In this document: positions 45,228-55,263 of the stretch, one piece after another
How the letters are laid out: every line of letters begins with the position of its first letter
Position numbering within the stretch: the first letter of the stretch is position 1
Source: Buttiauxella gaviniae
GTDB lineage: Bacteria > Pseudomonadota > Gammaproteobacteria > Enterobacterales > Enterobacteriaceae
Assembly (NCBI RefSeq): GCF_040786275.1
Contig: NZ_JBFMVT010000002.1
Span: 3,906,001 to 3,970,000, forward strand
Length of the DNA: 64,000 bases
Reading direction: 5' to 3'
Program-made: the position numbers and the translations under genes
The notes under the pieces: generated by a model
Told to the model about the DNA's origin: nothing
Databases searched by the model: none
What the model saw: only the letters and a program-made list of their open reading frames with translations

Positions 45228-47138
45228 GTGACAGACGATTTTGCAGCAGACGGCCAACTCGCCACGGCGATAAAGGGTTTTAAACCGCGTGAACCGCAAC
45301 GCCAGATGGCGCAAGCCGTCAGCAAAGCTATCTCCACCGGACGTGAGCTGGTGGTTGAAGCGGGCACCGGTACCGGTAAAACCTATGCGTACCTAGCTCC
45401 GGCGCTGCGTTCAGGCAAAAAAGTCATTATCTCAACCGGGTCAAAAGCGTTACAGGATCAGCTCTTTTCCCGCGATTTACCGACGGTGGCGCAGGCGCTC
45501 GATTTTAAAGGGCGGCTGGCGCTGCTTAAAGGGCGGTCTAACTATTTGTGCCTGGAACGTCTGGAGCAACAGGCCCTGGCGGGCGGCGACCTGCAAGTTC
45601 AGACGCTAAGCGATATCGTCAAACTGCGTGGCTGGGCGATTGAAACGGTCGACGGGGACATCAGCACCTGTGTAAGCGTTGCTGAAGACTCTCCCGTCTG
45701 GCCGATGGTGACCAGCACCAACGATAACTGCCTTGGGCAAGATTGCCCGCTCTACAAAGACTGTTTCGTGGTGAAAGCGCGTAAAAAAGCCATGGATTCC
45801 GACGTGGTAGTGGTGAACCATCACCTCTTTCTGGCCGATATGGTGGTGAAAGAGGGCGGCTTTGGCGAGCTGATTCCCGAGGCAGAAGTGATGATTTTCG
45901 ATGAAGCGCACCAAATCCCTGACATCGCCAGCCAATATTTCGGCCAGTCTGTTTCCAGCCGCCAGTTGCTGGATATCGCCAAAGATATTTCCATCGCCTA
46001 TCGCACCGAAGTGCGCGACGCCCAGCAACTCCAAAAAAGCGCTGACCGCCTGGCACAAAGCACGCAGGATTTCCGTTTGCAAATGGGTGACCCTGGCTAT
46101 CGCGGAAATCTGCGAGAGTTACTGGCTGAACCCTCTATCCAGCGGGCATTGCTGCTGCTTGATGACGCGCTTGAGCTTTGTTATGACGTGGCCAAACTGT
46201 CTCTTGGCCGCTCGGCCTTACTGGACGCCGCCTTTGAGCGCACGGTTATTTTGCGCGGGCGAATTAAGCGCCTGAAAGACGTTGATACCCCCGGCTATAG
46301 CTACTGGTATGAGTGCAATTCGCGCAACTTCACGCTGGCGCTAACGCCGTTGTCGGTTGCCGATAAATTCCAGGAAGTGATTAACCAGAAAGCCGGAACC
46401 TGGATCTTCACCTCGGCAACGCTTTCTGTAAACGACCAACTCAGCCACTTCACCGAACGTTTGGGCATTGCTAATGCCGAAACGTTACTGTTAGCGAGCC
46501 CGTTTGATTACGCAAGCCAGGCGCTGTTGTGTGTGCCGCGCGGTTTGCCAACGCCGAACCAACCTGCGGCGGGCAGGCACCTGGCAAAAATGCTCAAACC
46601 GCTGATTGAAGCGAACAACGGTCGCTGCTTTATGTTATGTACTTCCCATTCAATGATGCGCGATTTAGCCGAGCAGTTTCGCGCCACCATGACACTACCC
46701 GTTTTGCTGCAAGGCGAAACCAGTAAAGGCCAACTGCTCCAGCAATTTGTGGATGCGGGTAACGCGCTACTGGTCGCAACCAGTAGTTTTTGGGAAGGGG
46801 TCGACGTGCGCGGCGACACACTTTCGCTGGTGATTATCGACAAACTGCCGTTCACCTCTCCGGACGATCCTTTGCTGAAAGCGCGCATGGAAGATTGCCG
46901 CCTGCGCGGGGGCGATCCGTTTGAAGACGTGCAGCTTCCTGAAGCCGTCATCACATTGAAACAGGGCGTAGGGCGCTTAATTCGTGACGTTGATGACCGG
47001 GGCGTTTTAGTGATTTGTGATAATCGCCTGGTGATGCGCCCCTATGGTGCTGTATTCCTCAACAGCCTACCGCCGACCCCGCGTACCCGGGATATAAATC
47101 GGGCAGTTGAATTTCTTAACCACCGTGCGGCGCAGTAA
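45228..47138 (+). CDS. yoaA: XPD/DinG-family DNA helicase YoaA
   Basis: YoaA is a Fe-S superfamily 2 helicase that works with HolC in repair of stalled replication forks. It has 636 residues, as in E. coli. Walker A is EAGTGTGKT (about 44-52). The Fe-S cysteines are in STCVSVAEDS, NDNCLGQDCPLYKDC. The DEAH box is in MIFDEAHQIPD, followed by HD2 motifs TWIFTSATL and GVGRLIRDVDDRG. The start is GTG 45228 after AGGGGG. tsaB follows 70 bases downstream. Confidence 0.95.
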   Translation: MTDDFAADGQLATAIKGFKPREPQRQMAQAVSKAISTGRELVVEAGTGTGKTYAYLAPALRSGKKVIISTGSKALQDQLFSRDLPTVAQALDFKGRLALLKGRSNYLCLERLEQQALAGGDLQVQTLSDIVKLRGWAIETVDGDISTCVSVAEDSPVWPMVTSTNDNCLGQDCPLYKDCFVVKARKKAMDSDVVVVNHHLFLADMVVKEGGFGELIPEAEVMIFDEAHQIPDIASQYFGQSVSSRQLLDIAKDISIAYRTEVRDAQQLQKSADRLAQSTQDFRLQMGDPGYRGNLRELLAEPSIQRALLLLDDALELCYDVAKLSLGRSALLDAAFERTVILRGRIKRLKDVDTPGYSYWYECNSRNFTLALTPLSVADKFQEVINQKAGTWIFTSATLSVNDQLSHFTERLGIANAETLLLASPFDYASQALLCVPRGLPTPNQPAAGRHLAKMLKPLIEANNGRCFMLCTSHSMMRDLAEQFRATMTLPVLLQGETSKGQLLQQFVDAGNALLVATSSFWEGVDVRGDTLSLVIIDKLPFTSPDDPLLKARMEDCRLRGGDPFEDVQLPEAVITLKQGVGRLIRDVDDRGVLVICDNRLVMRPYGAVFLNSLPPTPRTRDINRAVEFLNHRAAQ

Positions 47139-47208
47139 TTTGTGCCAGGCTATGGTATGATGCGCGCCGATTTTTGACCCTATTTTCCCGCCAGAGGTTG
47201 GCAACGCC

Positions 47209-47904
47209 ATGCGAATTTTAGCCATTGATACCGCGACAGAAGCTTGTTCAGTTGCTCTGTACAATGAAGGGGCATCCTGTGCCCATTTCGAACTCTGCCC
47301 ACGTGAACATACTCAACGTATTCTGCCGCTGGTGCGCGACATCCTGAACGAAGGGGGCGTTGCGCTTAACCAATTGAACGCCCTCGCTTACGGGCGGGGT
47401 CCGGGGAGTTTTACTGGCGTACGCATTGGCATTGGTATCGCCCAGGGCCTGGCTTTAGGTGCAGAACTGCCTATGATCGGCGTTTCAACGCTTGCCACGA
47501 TGGCGCAAGGCGCATGGCGTATGACCGGTGCAACACGTGTGCTGGCTGCCATCGACGCGCGCATGGGCGAAGTGTATTGGGCTGAATATCAGCGTGATGA
47601 GCATGGCGTCTGGCATGGCGAAGAAACTGAAGCAGTGTTAAAGCCGGAAGCGGTTGCTGAACGGTTGAAACAACTCCAGGGCGAATGGGCTACAGTCGGC
47701 ACTGGCTGGCAGGCCTGGCCTGATATGGCGCAGGGCAGTGAACTGGTCATTTGTGATGGCGCGGTTTCTCTTCCTGCGGCTGAAGATATGCTGCCTCTGG
47801 CGATTCAGGCTCTGAATGCCGGGCGTACGGTCGCGGTTGAACACGCCGAGCCGGTTTATCTGCGTAATGAAGTGACATGGAAGAAACTTCCTGGCAGAGA
47901 GTAG
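47209..47904 (+). CDS. tsaB: tRNA t6A modification protein TsaB
   Basis: TsaB (YeaZ) partners TsaD and TsaE in threonylcarbamoylation of A37 in ANN-reading tRNAs and is essential in E. coli. It has 231 residues, the E. coli length. The ASKHA-fold N-terminus reads [19 protein letters not shown], and [22 protein letters not shown] is the family signature. It lies between yoaA and yeaY, as in E. coli. Confidence 0.97.
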   Translation: MRILAIDTATEACSVALYNEGASCAHFELCPREHTQRILPLVRDILNEGGVALNQLNALAYGRGPGSFTGVRIGIGIAQGLALGAELPMIGVSTLATMAQGAWRMTGATRVLAAIDARMGEVYWAEYQRDEHGVWHGEETEAVLKPEAVAERLKQLQGEWATVGTGWQAWPDMAQGSELVICDGAVSLPAAEDMLPLAIQALNAGRTVAVEHAEPVYLRNEVTWKKLPGRE

Positions 47905-47948
47905 TTCTAACGTTTTCGTGAAGCGAAACTGCGTTAAGGAGAAAGGAT

Positions 47949-48551
47949 ATGGCTGGTCTACATGTCAGGATTGTTACCCAATTACTCGCAACCGCGGCGG
48001 TCGTTTTGCTCAGCGGCTGTGTCAGCATCCCTGATGCCATCAAAGGCACCAGCGCCATGCCTCAACAAGATTTAGCGCGAGTGATGAATGCACCGCAGCT
48101 TTACGTCGGGCAGGAAGCTCGTTTCGGCGGGCGAGTGGTGAATATCGATAATCGACAAGGTAAAACCCGTCTTGAGATTGCTACCGTTAATCTCGATGAA
48201 GGCGCGCGCCCGCAACTGGGTGAACCTTCCAGAGGGCGAATTTACGCTGATGTAAACGGCTTCCTTGACCCGGTGGATTTCCGTGGCCAACTGATTACCG
48301 TGGTTGGGCCTATCACCGGCGTGGTTGAGGGGAAAGTCGGCGAGACGGCATACAAGTTTATGGTTATGCAGGTGAATGGCTATAAACGCTGGCGCATCAC
48401 GCAACAAGTTGTGATGCCGCCGCAACCGATTGACCCGTGGTTCTGGGGCGGGCCGTATCCTTATCGTGGTCGTTACGGCTACGGCGGGATGTGGGGCGGT
48501 GGATGGTACAATCCAGGCCCAGCTCAGGTGCAGACTATCGTAACTGAGTAA
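47949..48551 (+). CDS. yeaY: Slp-family outer-membrane lipoprotein YeaY
   Basis: This is a 200-residue lipoprotein of the Slp family (E. coli YeaY 193). A signal peptide with lipobox LLSGC puts the lipidated cysteine at residue 24, followed by Val and Ser, so outer-membrane sorting is likely. The mature domain contains [24 protein letters not shown] and [18 protein letters not shown]; the C-terminal part is rich in Gly, Tyr and Trp. Start ATG 47949 follows AAGGAG. In E. coli it belongs to the sigma-E regulon; no clear sigma-E promoter was seen. Confidence 0.94.
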   Translation: MAGLHVRIVTQLLATAAVVLLSGCVSIPDAIKGTSAMPQQDLARVMNAPQLYVGQEARFGGRVVNIDNRQGKTRLEIATVNLDEGARPQLGEPSRGRIYADVNGFLDPVDFRGQLITVVGPITGVVEGKVGETAYKFMVMQVNGYKRWRITQQVVMPPQPIDPWFWGGPYPYRGRYGYGGMWGGGWYNPGPAQVQTIVTE

Positions 48552-48571
48552 CTGTTTGTTTTGCTGAATTT

Positions 48572-48606
48572 AATAGGCAGCGGCTCACCCGCTGCCTATT
48601 CATTTT
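48572..48606 (+). terminator. Hairpin terminator after yeaY
   Basis: AATAGGCAGCGG / CCGCTGCCTATT is a perfect 12-bp stem with loop CTCAC, followed by TCATTTT. Confidence 0.78.
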
Positions 48607-48666
48607 CAAAATGGAATAAAAATAATTAGTGATGTGCTTCGCAACCTTAAATCAGTCTAATTAATA

Positions 48667-48683
48667 AACTGGTACGCTGAGTT
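48667..48683 (+). promoter_or_regulatory. FadR operator of fadD
   Basis: AACTGGTACGCTGAGTT matches the FadR consensus (core CTGGTNCGACCAG) and closely the known E. coli fadD site AGCTGGTATGATGAGTT. It lies 73 bases before the fadD start codon. FadR itself is encoded at 59623. Confidence 0.78.
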
Positions 48684-48755
48684 AATATTATGTTAACGAT
48701 GTGTTTATGTATTGGGGTTGTGATGACGACGAATAATAAATTCAGAGGTGGATCC

Positions 48756-50441
48756 TTGAAGAAGGTTTGGCTTAACCGCTACCCAGCCGATGTTGCGGCT
48801 GAGATAAATCCTGACCGTTATCAGTCCCTGGTTGATATGTTTGAGCAGGCAACGGCGCGCTATGCCGATCAGCCTGCATTCATGAACATGGGCGAAGTTA
48901 TGACGTTCCGCAAACTGGAAGAGCGGAGCCGTGCGTTTGCTGCCTATTTGCAACAAGGTCTTGGGCTGCAAAAGGGCGATCGCGTTGCGTTAATGATGCC
49001 AAACCTGTTGCAGTACCCTGTTGCGCTGTTTGGTATTCTGCGTGCAGGCATGGTGGTGGTAAACGTCAACCCGCTTTACACCCCGCGCGAGCTTGAACAT
49101 CAGCTCAATGATAGCGGTGCCAGCGCAATTGTGATTGTTTCAAACTTTGCGCATACCCTGGAAAAAGTGGTCGATAAAACCCAGGTTAAGCACGTTATTT
49201 TGACGCGCATGGGCGATCAGCTCTCTGCGGCAAAAGGCACGATAGTTAACTTCGTGGTTAAGTACGTTAAACGCCTGGTGCCAAAATACCATCTGCCTGA
49301 CGCCATCTCTTTTCGTAGCGCCTTGCAACACGGCTATCGCCTGCAATACATCAAGCCTGAAATTCTCAATGCCGATCTCGCTTTCTTGCAATACACCGGC
49401 GGGACGACGGGCGTGGCAAAAGGGGCGATGCTGACCCACCGCAACATGCTGGCAAACCTTGAACAAGTCAGAGCCGCTTACAGTCCGCTGCTGTTTGAAC
49501 GCAAAGAGCTGGTGGTCACCGCGTTACCGCTTTACCACATCTTTGCGTTGACCATGAATTGCCTGCTGTTTATTGAGCTGGGCGGGCAGAACCTGCTCAT
49601 CACCAACCCGCGTGACATTCCAGGGCTGGTTAAAGAGCTGGCTAAATATCCGTTTACCGCGATGACGGGCGTAAACACGCTCTTCAATGCGCTACTCAAC
49701 AATAAAGAATTCCAGCAGCTCGATTTCTCCAGCCTGCACCTTTCCGCTGGCGGTGGGATGCCGGTGCAGCACGTTGTAGCGGAGCGCTGGGAAAAACTCA
49801 CCGGGCGCTTCCTGCTGGAAGGTTATGGCCTGACCGAGTGCGCGCCGCTGGTGAGCGCAAATCCGCATGATATGGATTATCACAGCGGCAGTATCGGCCT
49901 GCCGGTACCCTCTACCGAAGTGAAGCTGATTGATGACGAAGGCGAAGAAGTGCCTCCGGGTGAACCGGGCGAACTGTGCGTAAAAGGCCCGCAGGTGATG
50001 CTCGGCTACTGGCAGCGCCCGGATGCTACCGATGAAATTCTGCAGGACGGCTGGCTGCGAACCGGTGATATTGCGGTTATGGACGATGAAGGTTTTATGC
50101 GTATCGTCGATCGCAAAAAAGATATGATTCTGGTTTCCGGCTTTAACGTTTACCCGAACGAAATCGAAGACGTGGTGATGCAGCATAGTGGCGTGCTTGA
50201 AGTTGCAGCCGTTGGTGTGCCGGGCGGTGCTTCCGGAGAAACGGTTAAAATCTTCGTGGTGAAGAAAGATCCGGCGCTAACTGAAGAAGCGTTGATTGTT
50301 TTCTGTCGCCGCCATCTGACGGGTTACAAGGTGCCGAAGCTGGTGGAGTTTCGCGAAGAGCTACCAAAATCAAACGTTGGCAAAATATTACGACGAGAAC
50401 TACGTGACGAATCGGCCAGTAAAGGCAACAATAACGCCTGA
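48756..50441 (+). CDS. fadD: Long-chain acyl-CoA synthetase FadD
   Basis: FadD activates imported long-chain fatty acids to acyl-CoA at the inner membrane, the entry to beta-oxidation and the source of the FadR ligand. It has 561 residues, as in E. coli. The ATP/AMP site reads [25 protein letters not shown] and the FACS segment [22 protein letters not shown] follow. The start is TTG at 48756 with AGAGGTGG upstream; the E. coli gene also starts at TTG and the sequences align from KKVWLNRYP. Upstream ATG codons in frame (48690, 48720) are not conserved. Confidence 0.97.
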   Translation: MKKVWLNRYPADVAAEINPDRYQSLVDMFEQATARYADQPAFMNMGEVMTFRKLEERSRAFAAYLQQGLGLQKGDRVALMMPNLLQYPVALFGILRAGMVVVNVNPLYTPRELEHQLNDSGASAIVIVSNFAHTLEKVVDKTQVKHVILTRMGDQLSAAKGTIVNFVVKYVKRLVPKYHLPDAISFRSALQHGYRLQYIKPEILNADLAFLQYTGGTTGVAKGAMLTHRNMLANLEQVRAAYSPLLFERKELVVTALPLYHIFALTMNCLLFIELGGQNLLITNPRDIPGLVKELAKYPFTAMTGVNTLFNALLNNKEFQQLDFSSLHLSAGGGMPVQHVVAERWEKLTGRFLLEGYGLTECAPLVSANPHDMDYHSGSIGLPVPSTEVKLIDDEGEEVPPGEPGELCVKGPQVMLGYWQRPDATDEILQDGWLRTGDIAVMDDEGFMRIVDRKKDMILVSGFNVYPNEIEDVVMQHSGVLEVAAVGVPGGASGETVKIFVVKKDPALTEEALIVFCRRHLTGYKVPKLVEFREELPKSNVGKILRRELRDESASKGNNNA

Positions 50442-50460
50442 GCTCCGAGTCAGTCGCCCT

Positions 50461-50486
50461 AACGCCGGTTCTGCCGGCGTTTTTTA
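50461..50486 (+). terminator. Rho-independent terminator after fadD
   Basis: AACGCCGG / CCGGCGTT with loop TTCTG is followed by a T run; it lies between fadD and rnd. Confidence 0.88.
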
Positions 50487-50512
50487 TGGGCGCAAACCTA
50501 AGAGAACTGAAT

Positions 50513-51634
50513 TTGACTTACCAAATGATTACCACCGATGAATCCCTTGCCATTGTATGTGAAGCGGCTCGTCAATTTCCGGCCATCGCGCTGGATACCG
50601 AATTTGTGCGCACTCGCACCTACTACCCGCAACTGGGTTTGATCCAGTTGTACGATGGTAAAACGGTTTCGCTTATCGACCCGTTGACTATCTCTGACTG
50701 GTCACCATTCAAAACGCTCTTGCAAGATAAAGCGGTGATCAAGTTCCTGCACGCAGGGAGCGAAGATCTGGAAGTGTTTCTGAATGCCTATGGCATGCTG
50801 CCCGATCCCTTTATTGATACGCAGATCCTGGCTGCATTTAGCGGCCGTCCGCTTTCCTGTGGTTTTGCCACCATCGTTGAGTCTTTTACCGGCATTGCGC
50901 TGGATAAAAGCGAGTCACGTACCGACTGGCTGGCGCGCCCGTTGACGGAGCGCCAGTGCGATTATGCTGCGGCCGATGTGCTTTACCTGCTGCCTATTGC
51001 GCACAAGCTGATGGAAGAGACGGAAGCCGCGGGTTGGATGGACGCCGCACTGGATGAATGCAACCTTATGGCCGCGCGCCGTCAGGATGTGCTTGATCCG
51101 GAAGAAGCCTGGCGTGAAATCGGCAACGCATGGCAGTTAAGAACGCGCCAGTTGGCGTGCCTGAAGAAACTGGCTTCCTGGCGTCTGCGTAAAGCGCGTG
51201 AGCGAGATATGGCGGTGAATTTCGTGGTACGCGAAGAACACCTCTGGCAGGTCGCTCGTTATATGCCGGGCTCATTAGGTGAACTGGAACACCTCGGCCT
51301 GAGCGGGAGCGAAATCCGTTTCCACGGTAAAACGCTACTGGGGCTAGTGGCTGAAGCGCAGGCATTATCTGATGATGAATTACCTGAGCCGCTGAGCAAT
51401 CTGGTTGATATGCCGGGCTATCGCCGCGTGTTTAAAGCGATAAAAGCGCAGGTCTTACAGGTGAGTGAAACCTGTGGTTTAAGCGCTGAATTGCTGGCGT
51501 CTCGCCGTCAAATTAACCAGCTCTTAAACTGGCACTGGCAATTAAAACCGCAGGCAATGCAACCGGAATTAATCAGTGGCTGGCGCGGACGCGTAATGGG
51601 CGAAGCGTTAAAAACGTTACTGGCAGATTATTAA
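50513..51634 (+). CDS. rnd: Ribonuclease D
   Basis: RNase D is a 3'-5' exoribonuclease for tRNA and small-RNA 3' maturation. It has 373 residues (E. coli 375). The DEDDy exonuclease motifs are AIALDTEFVRTRTYYPQ, KFLHAGSEDLEVF and the QCDYAAADVLYL segment with its tyrosine. Two HRDC domains follow (about 210-290 and 300-370). The start is TTG at 50513 (MTYQMITTD), matching the E. coli UUG start that limits its expression; the frame is open to ATG 50486, which lies in the fadD terminator. Confidence 0.95.
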   Translation: MTYQMITTDESLAIVCEAARQFPAIALDTEFVRTRTYYPQLGLIQLYDGKTVSLIDPLTISDWSPFKTLLQDKAVIKFLHAGSEDLEVFLNAYGMLPDPFIDTQILAAFSGRPLSCGFATIVESFTGIALDKSESRTDWLARPLTERQCDYAAADVLYLLPIAHKLMEETEAAGWMDAALDECNLMAARRQDVLDPEEAWREIGNAWQLRTRQLACLKKLASWRLRKARERDMAVNFVVREEHLWQVARYMPGSLGELEHLGLSGSEIRFHGKTLLGLVAEAQALSDDELPEPLSNLVDMPGYRRVFKAIKAQVLQVSETCGLSAELLASRRQINQLLNWHWQLKPQAMQPELISGWRGRVMGEALKTLLADY

Positions 51635-51767
51635 TATACCCATATTCTTCAAATGTTACTGGGAATAATTACAGGGGTGAGTGAAGTAATACTGGAATAT
51701 TAATTTAGAAAATCTAGTCAACCTGTAAGAATAGTCTGTATTCAAAAAGTTGTCAGAGCGTAAAATA

Positions 51768-51800
51768 AATAAACCCCCGAATATCATTCTGGGGGTTTAT
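51768..51800 (-). terminator. Terminator after minE (possibly bidirectional with rnd)
   Basis: AAACCCCC / GGGGGTTT with a 12-base loop is flanked by AT-rich sequence on both sides, between the convergent rnd and minE. Confidence 0.75.
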
Positions 51801-51814
51801 TATACGAAGTTGTA

Positions 51815-52093
51815 TTACGCAGATTTTGTTGTGGCTTCCTGCGCTTCTGGCAACGTTACGTTTAGTTCCAGAACAGAAATATCATCATCTTTTTGATCAA
51901 GAACGACGGTTAACATCTCTGGATCGATTTTTACATATTTGCAAATCACTTCCAGAATATCGCGCTTTAACTGCGGTAAATAATGCGGTTCACTATCACC
52001 ACGACGGCGTTCTGCAACGATAATTTGCAGGCGTTCTTTTGCAATGTTGGCGGTGTTCTTTTTCCGTGAGAGAAAAAAGTCTAGTAATGCCAT
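51815..52093 (-). CDS. minE: Division topological-specificity factor MinE
   Basis: MinE stimulates the MinD ATPase and drives pole-to-pole oscillation, keeping MinC inhibition away from midcell. It has 92 residues (E. coli 88). The N-terminal membrane-targeting and anti-MinCD segment is [31 protein letters not shown]-like, split here as [19 protein letters not shown] and [13 protein letters not shown]. The topological domain includes [20 protein letters not shown]. The C-terminus is longer by a few residues. It is 3 bases after minD. Confidence 0.98.
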   Translation of the reverse strand: MALLDFFLSRKKNTANIAKERLQIIVAERRRGDSEPHYLPQLKRDILEVICKYVKIDPEMLTVVLDQKDDDISVLELNVTLPEAQEATTKSA

Positions 52094-52096
52094 AAC

Positions 52097-52909
52097 TTAT
52101 CCTCCGAACAGGCGTTTGAGGAAGCCTTTCTTCTCTTCTTCAATGAAGCGGAAAGGGCGATCTTCGCCAAGCAGGCGCTCAACAGTATCCGCGTAAGCTT
52201 TACCTGCATCAGCCTCCTGGTCAAGAATGACCGGCTCACCCTGGTTTGACGCGCGCAGAACAGATTGATCTTCTGGGATAACGCCAACCAGTGGAATGCG
52301 CAGGATCTCCAGCACATCTTCCATGCTCAGCATATCGCCACGGTTTACACGACCTGGATTGTAGCGAGTTAACAGCAGGTGTTCTTTTATCGGCGCTTCA
52401 CCGTTTTCTGCACGGCGAGATTTCGAAGAAAGAATACCGAGAATACGGTCTGAATCGCGTACTGATGAAACTTCAGGGTTAGTGGTAATAACCGCTTCAT
52501 CAGCAAAATAGAGCGCCATCAGCGCACCAGTTTCAATACCTGCCGGGGAATCACAAACGATAAATTCGAAGTCCATATTTTTCAGGTCTTCTAATACTTT
52601 TGCTACGCCTTCACGGGTGAGAGCGTCTTTATCGCGAGTTTGTGAAGCCGGGAGAATATAGAGTTGCTCGGTGCGTTTATCTCTGATCAACGCTTGGTTT
52701 AATGTGGCATCGCCCTGGATAACGTTAACGAAATCGTAGACCACACGGCGTTCGCAGCCCATGATCAAATCCAGGTTACGCAGGCCAATATCAAAATCGA
52801 TTACGACGGTTTTTCTTCCCTTCTGGGCCAAACCTGTAGCGATGGCCGCGCTGGACGTGGTCTTACCGACGCCCCCTTTACCCGATGTAACAACAATAAT
52901 GCGTGCCAT
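52097..52909 (-). CDS. minD: Septum-site determining ATPase MinD
   Basis: MinD is a ParA/MinD ATPase that binds the membrane as an ATP-dimer and recruits MinC and MinE. It has 270 residues, as in E. coli. The deviant Walker A is SGKGGVGKTT (about 9-18); DSPAGIE marks Walker B. The C-terminal membrane-targeting amphipathic helix reads EEEKKGFLKRLFGG. It is the middle gene of minC-minD-minE, 24 bases after minC. Confidence 0.98.
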   Translation of the reverse strand: MARIIVVTSGKGGVGKTTSSAAIATGLAQKGRKTVVIDFDIGLRNLDLIMGCERRVVYDFVNVIQGDATLNQALIRDKRTEQLYILPASQTRDKDALTREGVAKVLEDLKNMDFEFIVCDSPAGIETGALMALYFADEAVITTNPEVSSVRDSDRILGILSSKSRRAENGEAPIKEHLLLTRYNPGRVNRGDMLSMEDVLEILRIPLVGVIPEDQSVLRASNQGEPVILDQEADAGKAYADTVERLLGEDRPFRFIEEEKKGFLKRLFGG

Positions 52910-52933
52910 AAAGGAATTCCTTGTTAAAAGGGC

Positions 52934-53641
52934 TTAATTCAAAGGTTGAACGGAGAGAGCACCACTTGCCAGACTCAGGCGTGCTGCTTTCCCATAATAA
53001 TCGGCTGGTATCTGTTCACTCAGCCAGTATTCACCTGCTATTGAAACCAGTTCAGCAGCAAGATTTGTACAGAATATTTGTGCATCACGATCGCCACTGG
53101 CACCCGCCAGGGCGCGGCCACGCATCATGCCGTAAACATGAATATTACCATCAGCGATAAGTTCTGCACCGGCACTGACATGATTGGTGATAATCAAATC
53201 ACAGTTTGGGGCATAAATACGCTGGCCGGAACGAACCGGAGCATCAATCAATCGTGTTTTTGTGACCGGGTTAACAACTGGCTCGACAGAGGCTGCAGCC
53301 TCAACGGGCGCAGGCTTTGTGCGTGAATTTTTTTCTTTCCCTTCTGTCAGAAGTGGCAAGCCGGCGCGCTCAATTTCTTTTTTCAGCGCTTCGTCTTTAC
53401 AACCACTAATTCCGACCACTCGCAAACCGGAAGAAACCACCGCTTGCTGGACTCTCTTCCAATTAACTGAACCATCGAGGTTGGCAACGTTCACCACCAC
53501 CGGTGCATTTTTCAGAAAAGCGGGAGCCTGGGATACTTTGTCCTGAAGGGCCTGGAGAATGACCTCGGGTTGTGCATCATGTAAGTGAAGCACTGATAAG
53601 GTAAAACTGCTGCCTTTTAACTCGATTGGCGTGTTTGACAT
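52934..53641 (-). CDS. minC: Septum inhibitor MinC
   Basis: MinC blocks FtsZ polymerisation away from midcell. It has 235 residues (E. coli 231). The N-terminal FtsZ-inhibiting domain (about 1-105) starts [19 protein letters not shown] variable Ala/Pro/Glu linker leads to the C-terminal beta-helix ([35 protein letters not shown]), which binds MinD and a septal partner. The ATG at 53641 matches the family; the frame is open to 53674 without support. Confidence 0.97.
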   Translation of the reverse strand: MSNTPIELKGSSFTLSVLHLHDAQPEVILQALQDKVSQAPAFLKNAPVVVNVANLDGSVNWKRVQQAVVSSGLRVVGISGCKDEALKKEIERAGLPLLTEGKEKNSRTKPAPVEAAASVEPVVNPVTKTRLIDAPVRSGQRIYAPNCDLIITNHVSAGAELIADGNIHVYGMMRGRALAGASGDRDAQIFCTNLAAELVSIAGEYWLSEQIPADYYGKAARLSLASGALSVQPLN

Positions 53642-53767
53642 CCTGGCCTTACTCAATTCAGTTTTAATCCCCACCTGTGTGGGACGATATTCCGAAGTAC
53701 ATCTGGCATGTTATAGTCACAGGTATATTCAGGCAAGCCACCATCTGGCGAAAATAGAGTAAAAAAA

Positions 53768-54043
53768 ATGTTTTGTGTGATCTACAGAAGTAGTAAACGT
53801 GACCAGACATATCTTTATGTCGAAAAAAAAGACGATTTCTCGCGTGTTCCTGAAGAATTGATGAAAGGTTTTGGTATACCGCAATTGGCGATGTTATTAC
53901 CGCTTGATGGCAGTAAAAAACTGGCTAATGCAGATTTCGATAAAGTTAAACAAGCACTCAAAAATGACGGCTATTATTTACAATTACCACCACCTCCAGA
54001 AAGTTTGTTAAAAATCCATCTTGAAAATAGTCCGAAAAAATAA
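53768..54043 (+). CDS. ycgL: YcgL-domain protein
   Basis: This is a 91-residue protein of unknown function with the YcgL domain ([20 protein letters not shown], then [13 protein letters not shown] and [14 protein letters not shown]). It is divergent from minC, a pairing conserved in many gamma-proteobacteria, so a link to division has been suggested without proof. The C-terminal tail is shorter than in E. coli. Confidence 0.95.
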   Translation: MFCVIYRSSKRDQTYLYVEKKDDFSRVPEELMKGFGIPQLAMLLPLDGSKKLANADFDKVKQALKNDGYYLQLPPPPESLLKIHLENSPKK

Positions 54044-54117
54044 GTTTCGGAGGATGCCTAATCTTTCTCAGGCATAAAAGGAGATGATGTTTAGAACAAA
54101 AAACCGCGGGGAAAAAG

Positions 54118-55185
54118 ATGAATACTCCAGCAATTTGTTTAACCGTCATCGCCTTTGTGCTCAGTAGTTATACCGCCTCATCCGCTATGGCGCAGACGCA
54201 ATCCCTTGTTAACACACCGGTTGGTACGCAGCCTGCGAGCAAACCTGCGCCAGTTACGCTTGCCGAGCAGGGACGTAACCCCGCTGAATTTCCCGCTTAC
54301 GTTGAAACCCTCAAAACCCAGGCGCGGCTTCAGGGGGTGAGTGACAACACAATCTCCAGCGCCTTCGCCAACGTTCATTTTGTTGATCGGGTCATAAAAT
54401 CCGACCAGAACCAGCTTGAGAAGAAAATTATGCTGGATGAATACCTGGCCCGGGTCATTACCCCGGAAAAGATTGAAAAAGCGCGGGAACAGTACCAACT
54501 CCATCAAAACGAATTAAGCACTATAAGCCGCCGTACGGGTGTGCAAAGCCAGTACATCGTTGCGTTGTGGGCGATGGAGAGCCATTTCGGTGAAATACAG
54601 GGAAAAGAAGACATTGTTTCTGCGCTGGCGACACTGGCTTTTGAAGGCCGACGCGAAGCCTTTTTCACCAAAGAGCTGATGGCATCGTTAAAAATACTCG
54701 ATCAAGGTCATGTCTCGGTACAAGAGCTCAAAGGCTCGTGGGCGGGTGCGATGGGGCAAAACCAGTTTATGCCTAGCTCTTACCTGCGCTATGGCGCTGA
54801 TGGCGATGGCGACGGGAAAATAGATATCTGGAATAACACCAGCGATGTATTTGCATCAACGGCCAATTATCTGGAAACCGAGGGTTGGAAAGCGGGTGAA
54901 AATTGGGGAAAGGAGATTATTCTGCCGGAAGGTTTCGACAACGTGCTTGCGGGCACGAAAACGGAGCAGGGGAAAACCGTCAGCCAGTGGCAGCAGTTGG
55001 GCGTCACCTTTAAAGACGGGACTCAGCCACCGCCCGCGACACAAAAAGCCTGGATTATTACGCCGGATGATAATTTGGCACGCTCATTCCTTGTCTATAA
55101 CAACTTCCGCACCATCATGCACTGGAATCGTTCTTACTACTTCGCCCTTAGCATCAGCACGATGGCAGACGCAATTGCACAATAA
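54118..55185 (+). CDS. Lytic murein transglycosylase (MltB/SltB family)
   Basis: This is a 355-residue periplasmic peptidoglycan lytic transglycosylase of the MltB family, which cuts glycan strands leaving 1,6-anhydro-muramic ends. A signal peptide ends SSAMA, followed by Gln-Thr-Gln and no lipobox, so it should be soluble. The catalytic Glu is Glu154 in VALWAMESHFGEIQG. GSWAGAMGQNQFMPSSYLRYGADGDGDG-like family residues follow (GAMGQNQFMPSSY; YGADGDGDGKIDIWN). There is no C-terminal peptidoglycan-binding domain. It stands between ycgL and ycgM; E. coli K-12 has no such gene in that place. Confidence 0.92.
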   Translation: MNTPAICLTVIAFVLSSYTASSAMAQTQSLVNTPVGTQPASKPAPVTLAEQGRNPAEFPAYVETLKTQARLQGVSDNTISSAFANVHFVDRVIKSDQNQLEKKIMLDEYLARVITPEKIEKAREQYQLHQNELSTISRRTGVQSQYIVALWAMESHFGEIQGKEDIVSALATLAFEGRREAFFTKELMASLKILDQGHVSVQELKGSWAGAMGQNQFMPSSYLRYGADGDGDGKIDIWNNTSDVFASTANYLETEGWKAGENWGKEIILPEGFDNVLAGTKTEQGKTVSQWQQLGVTFKDGTQPPPATQKAWIITPDDNLARSFLVYNNFRTIMHWNRSYYFALSISTMADAIAQ

Positions 55186-55263
55186 CGAACAGGCACCAGT
55201 GTTCAGCGGTGATTTTTTTCTCTAGTATCAAAAGTCATTAACACAACGACGCAGAGGAAAGGC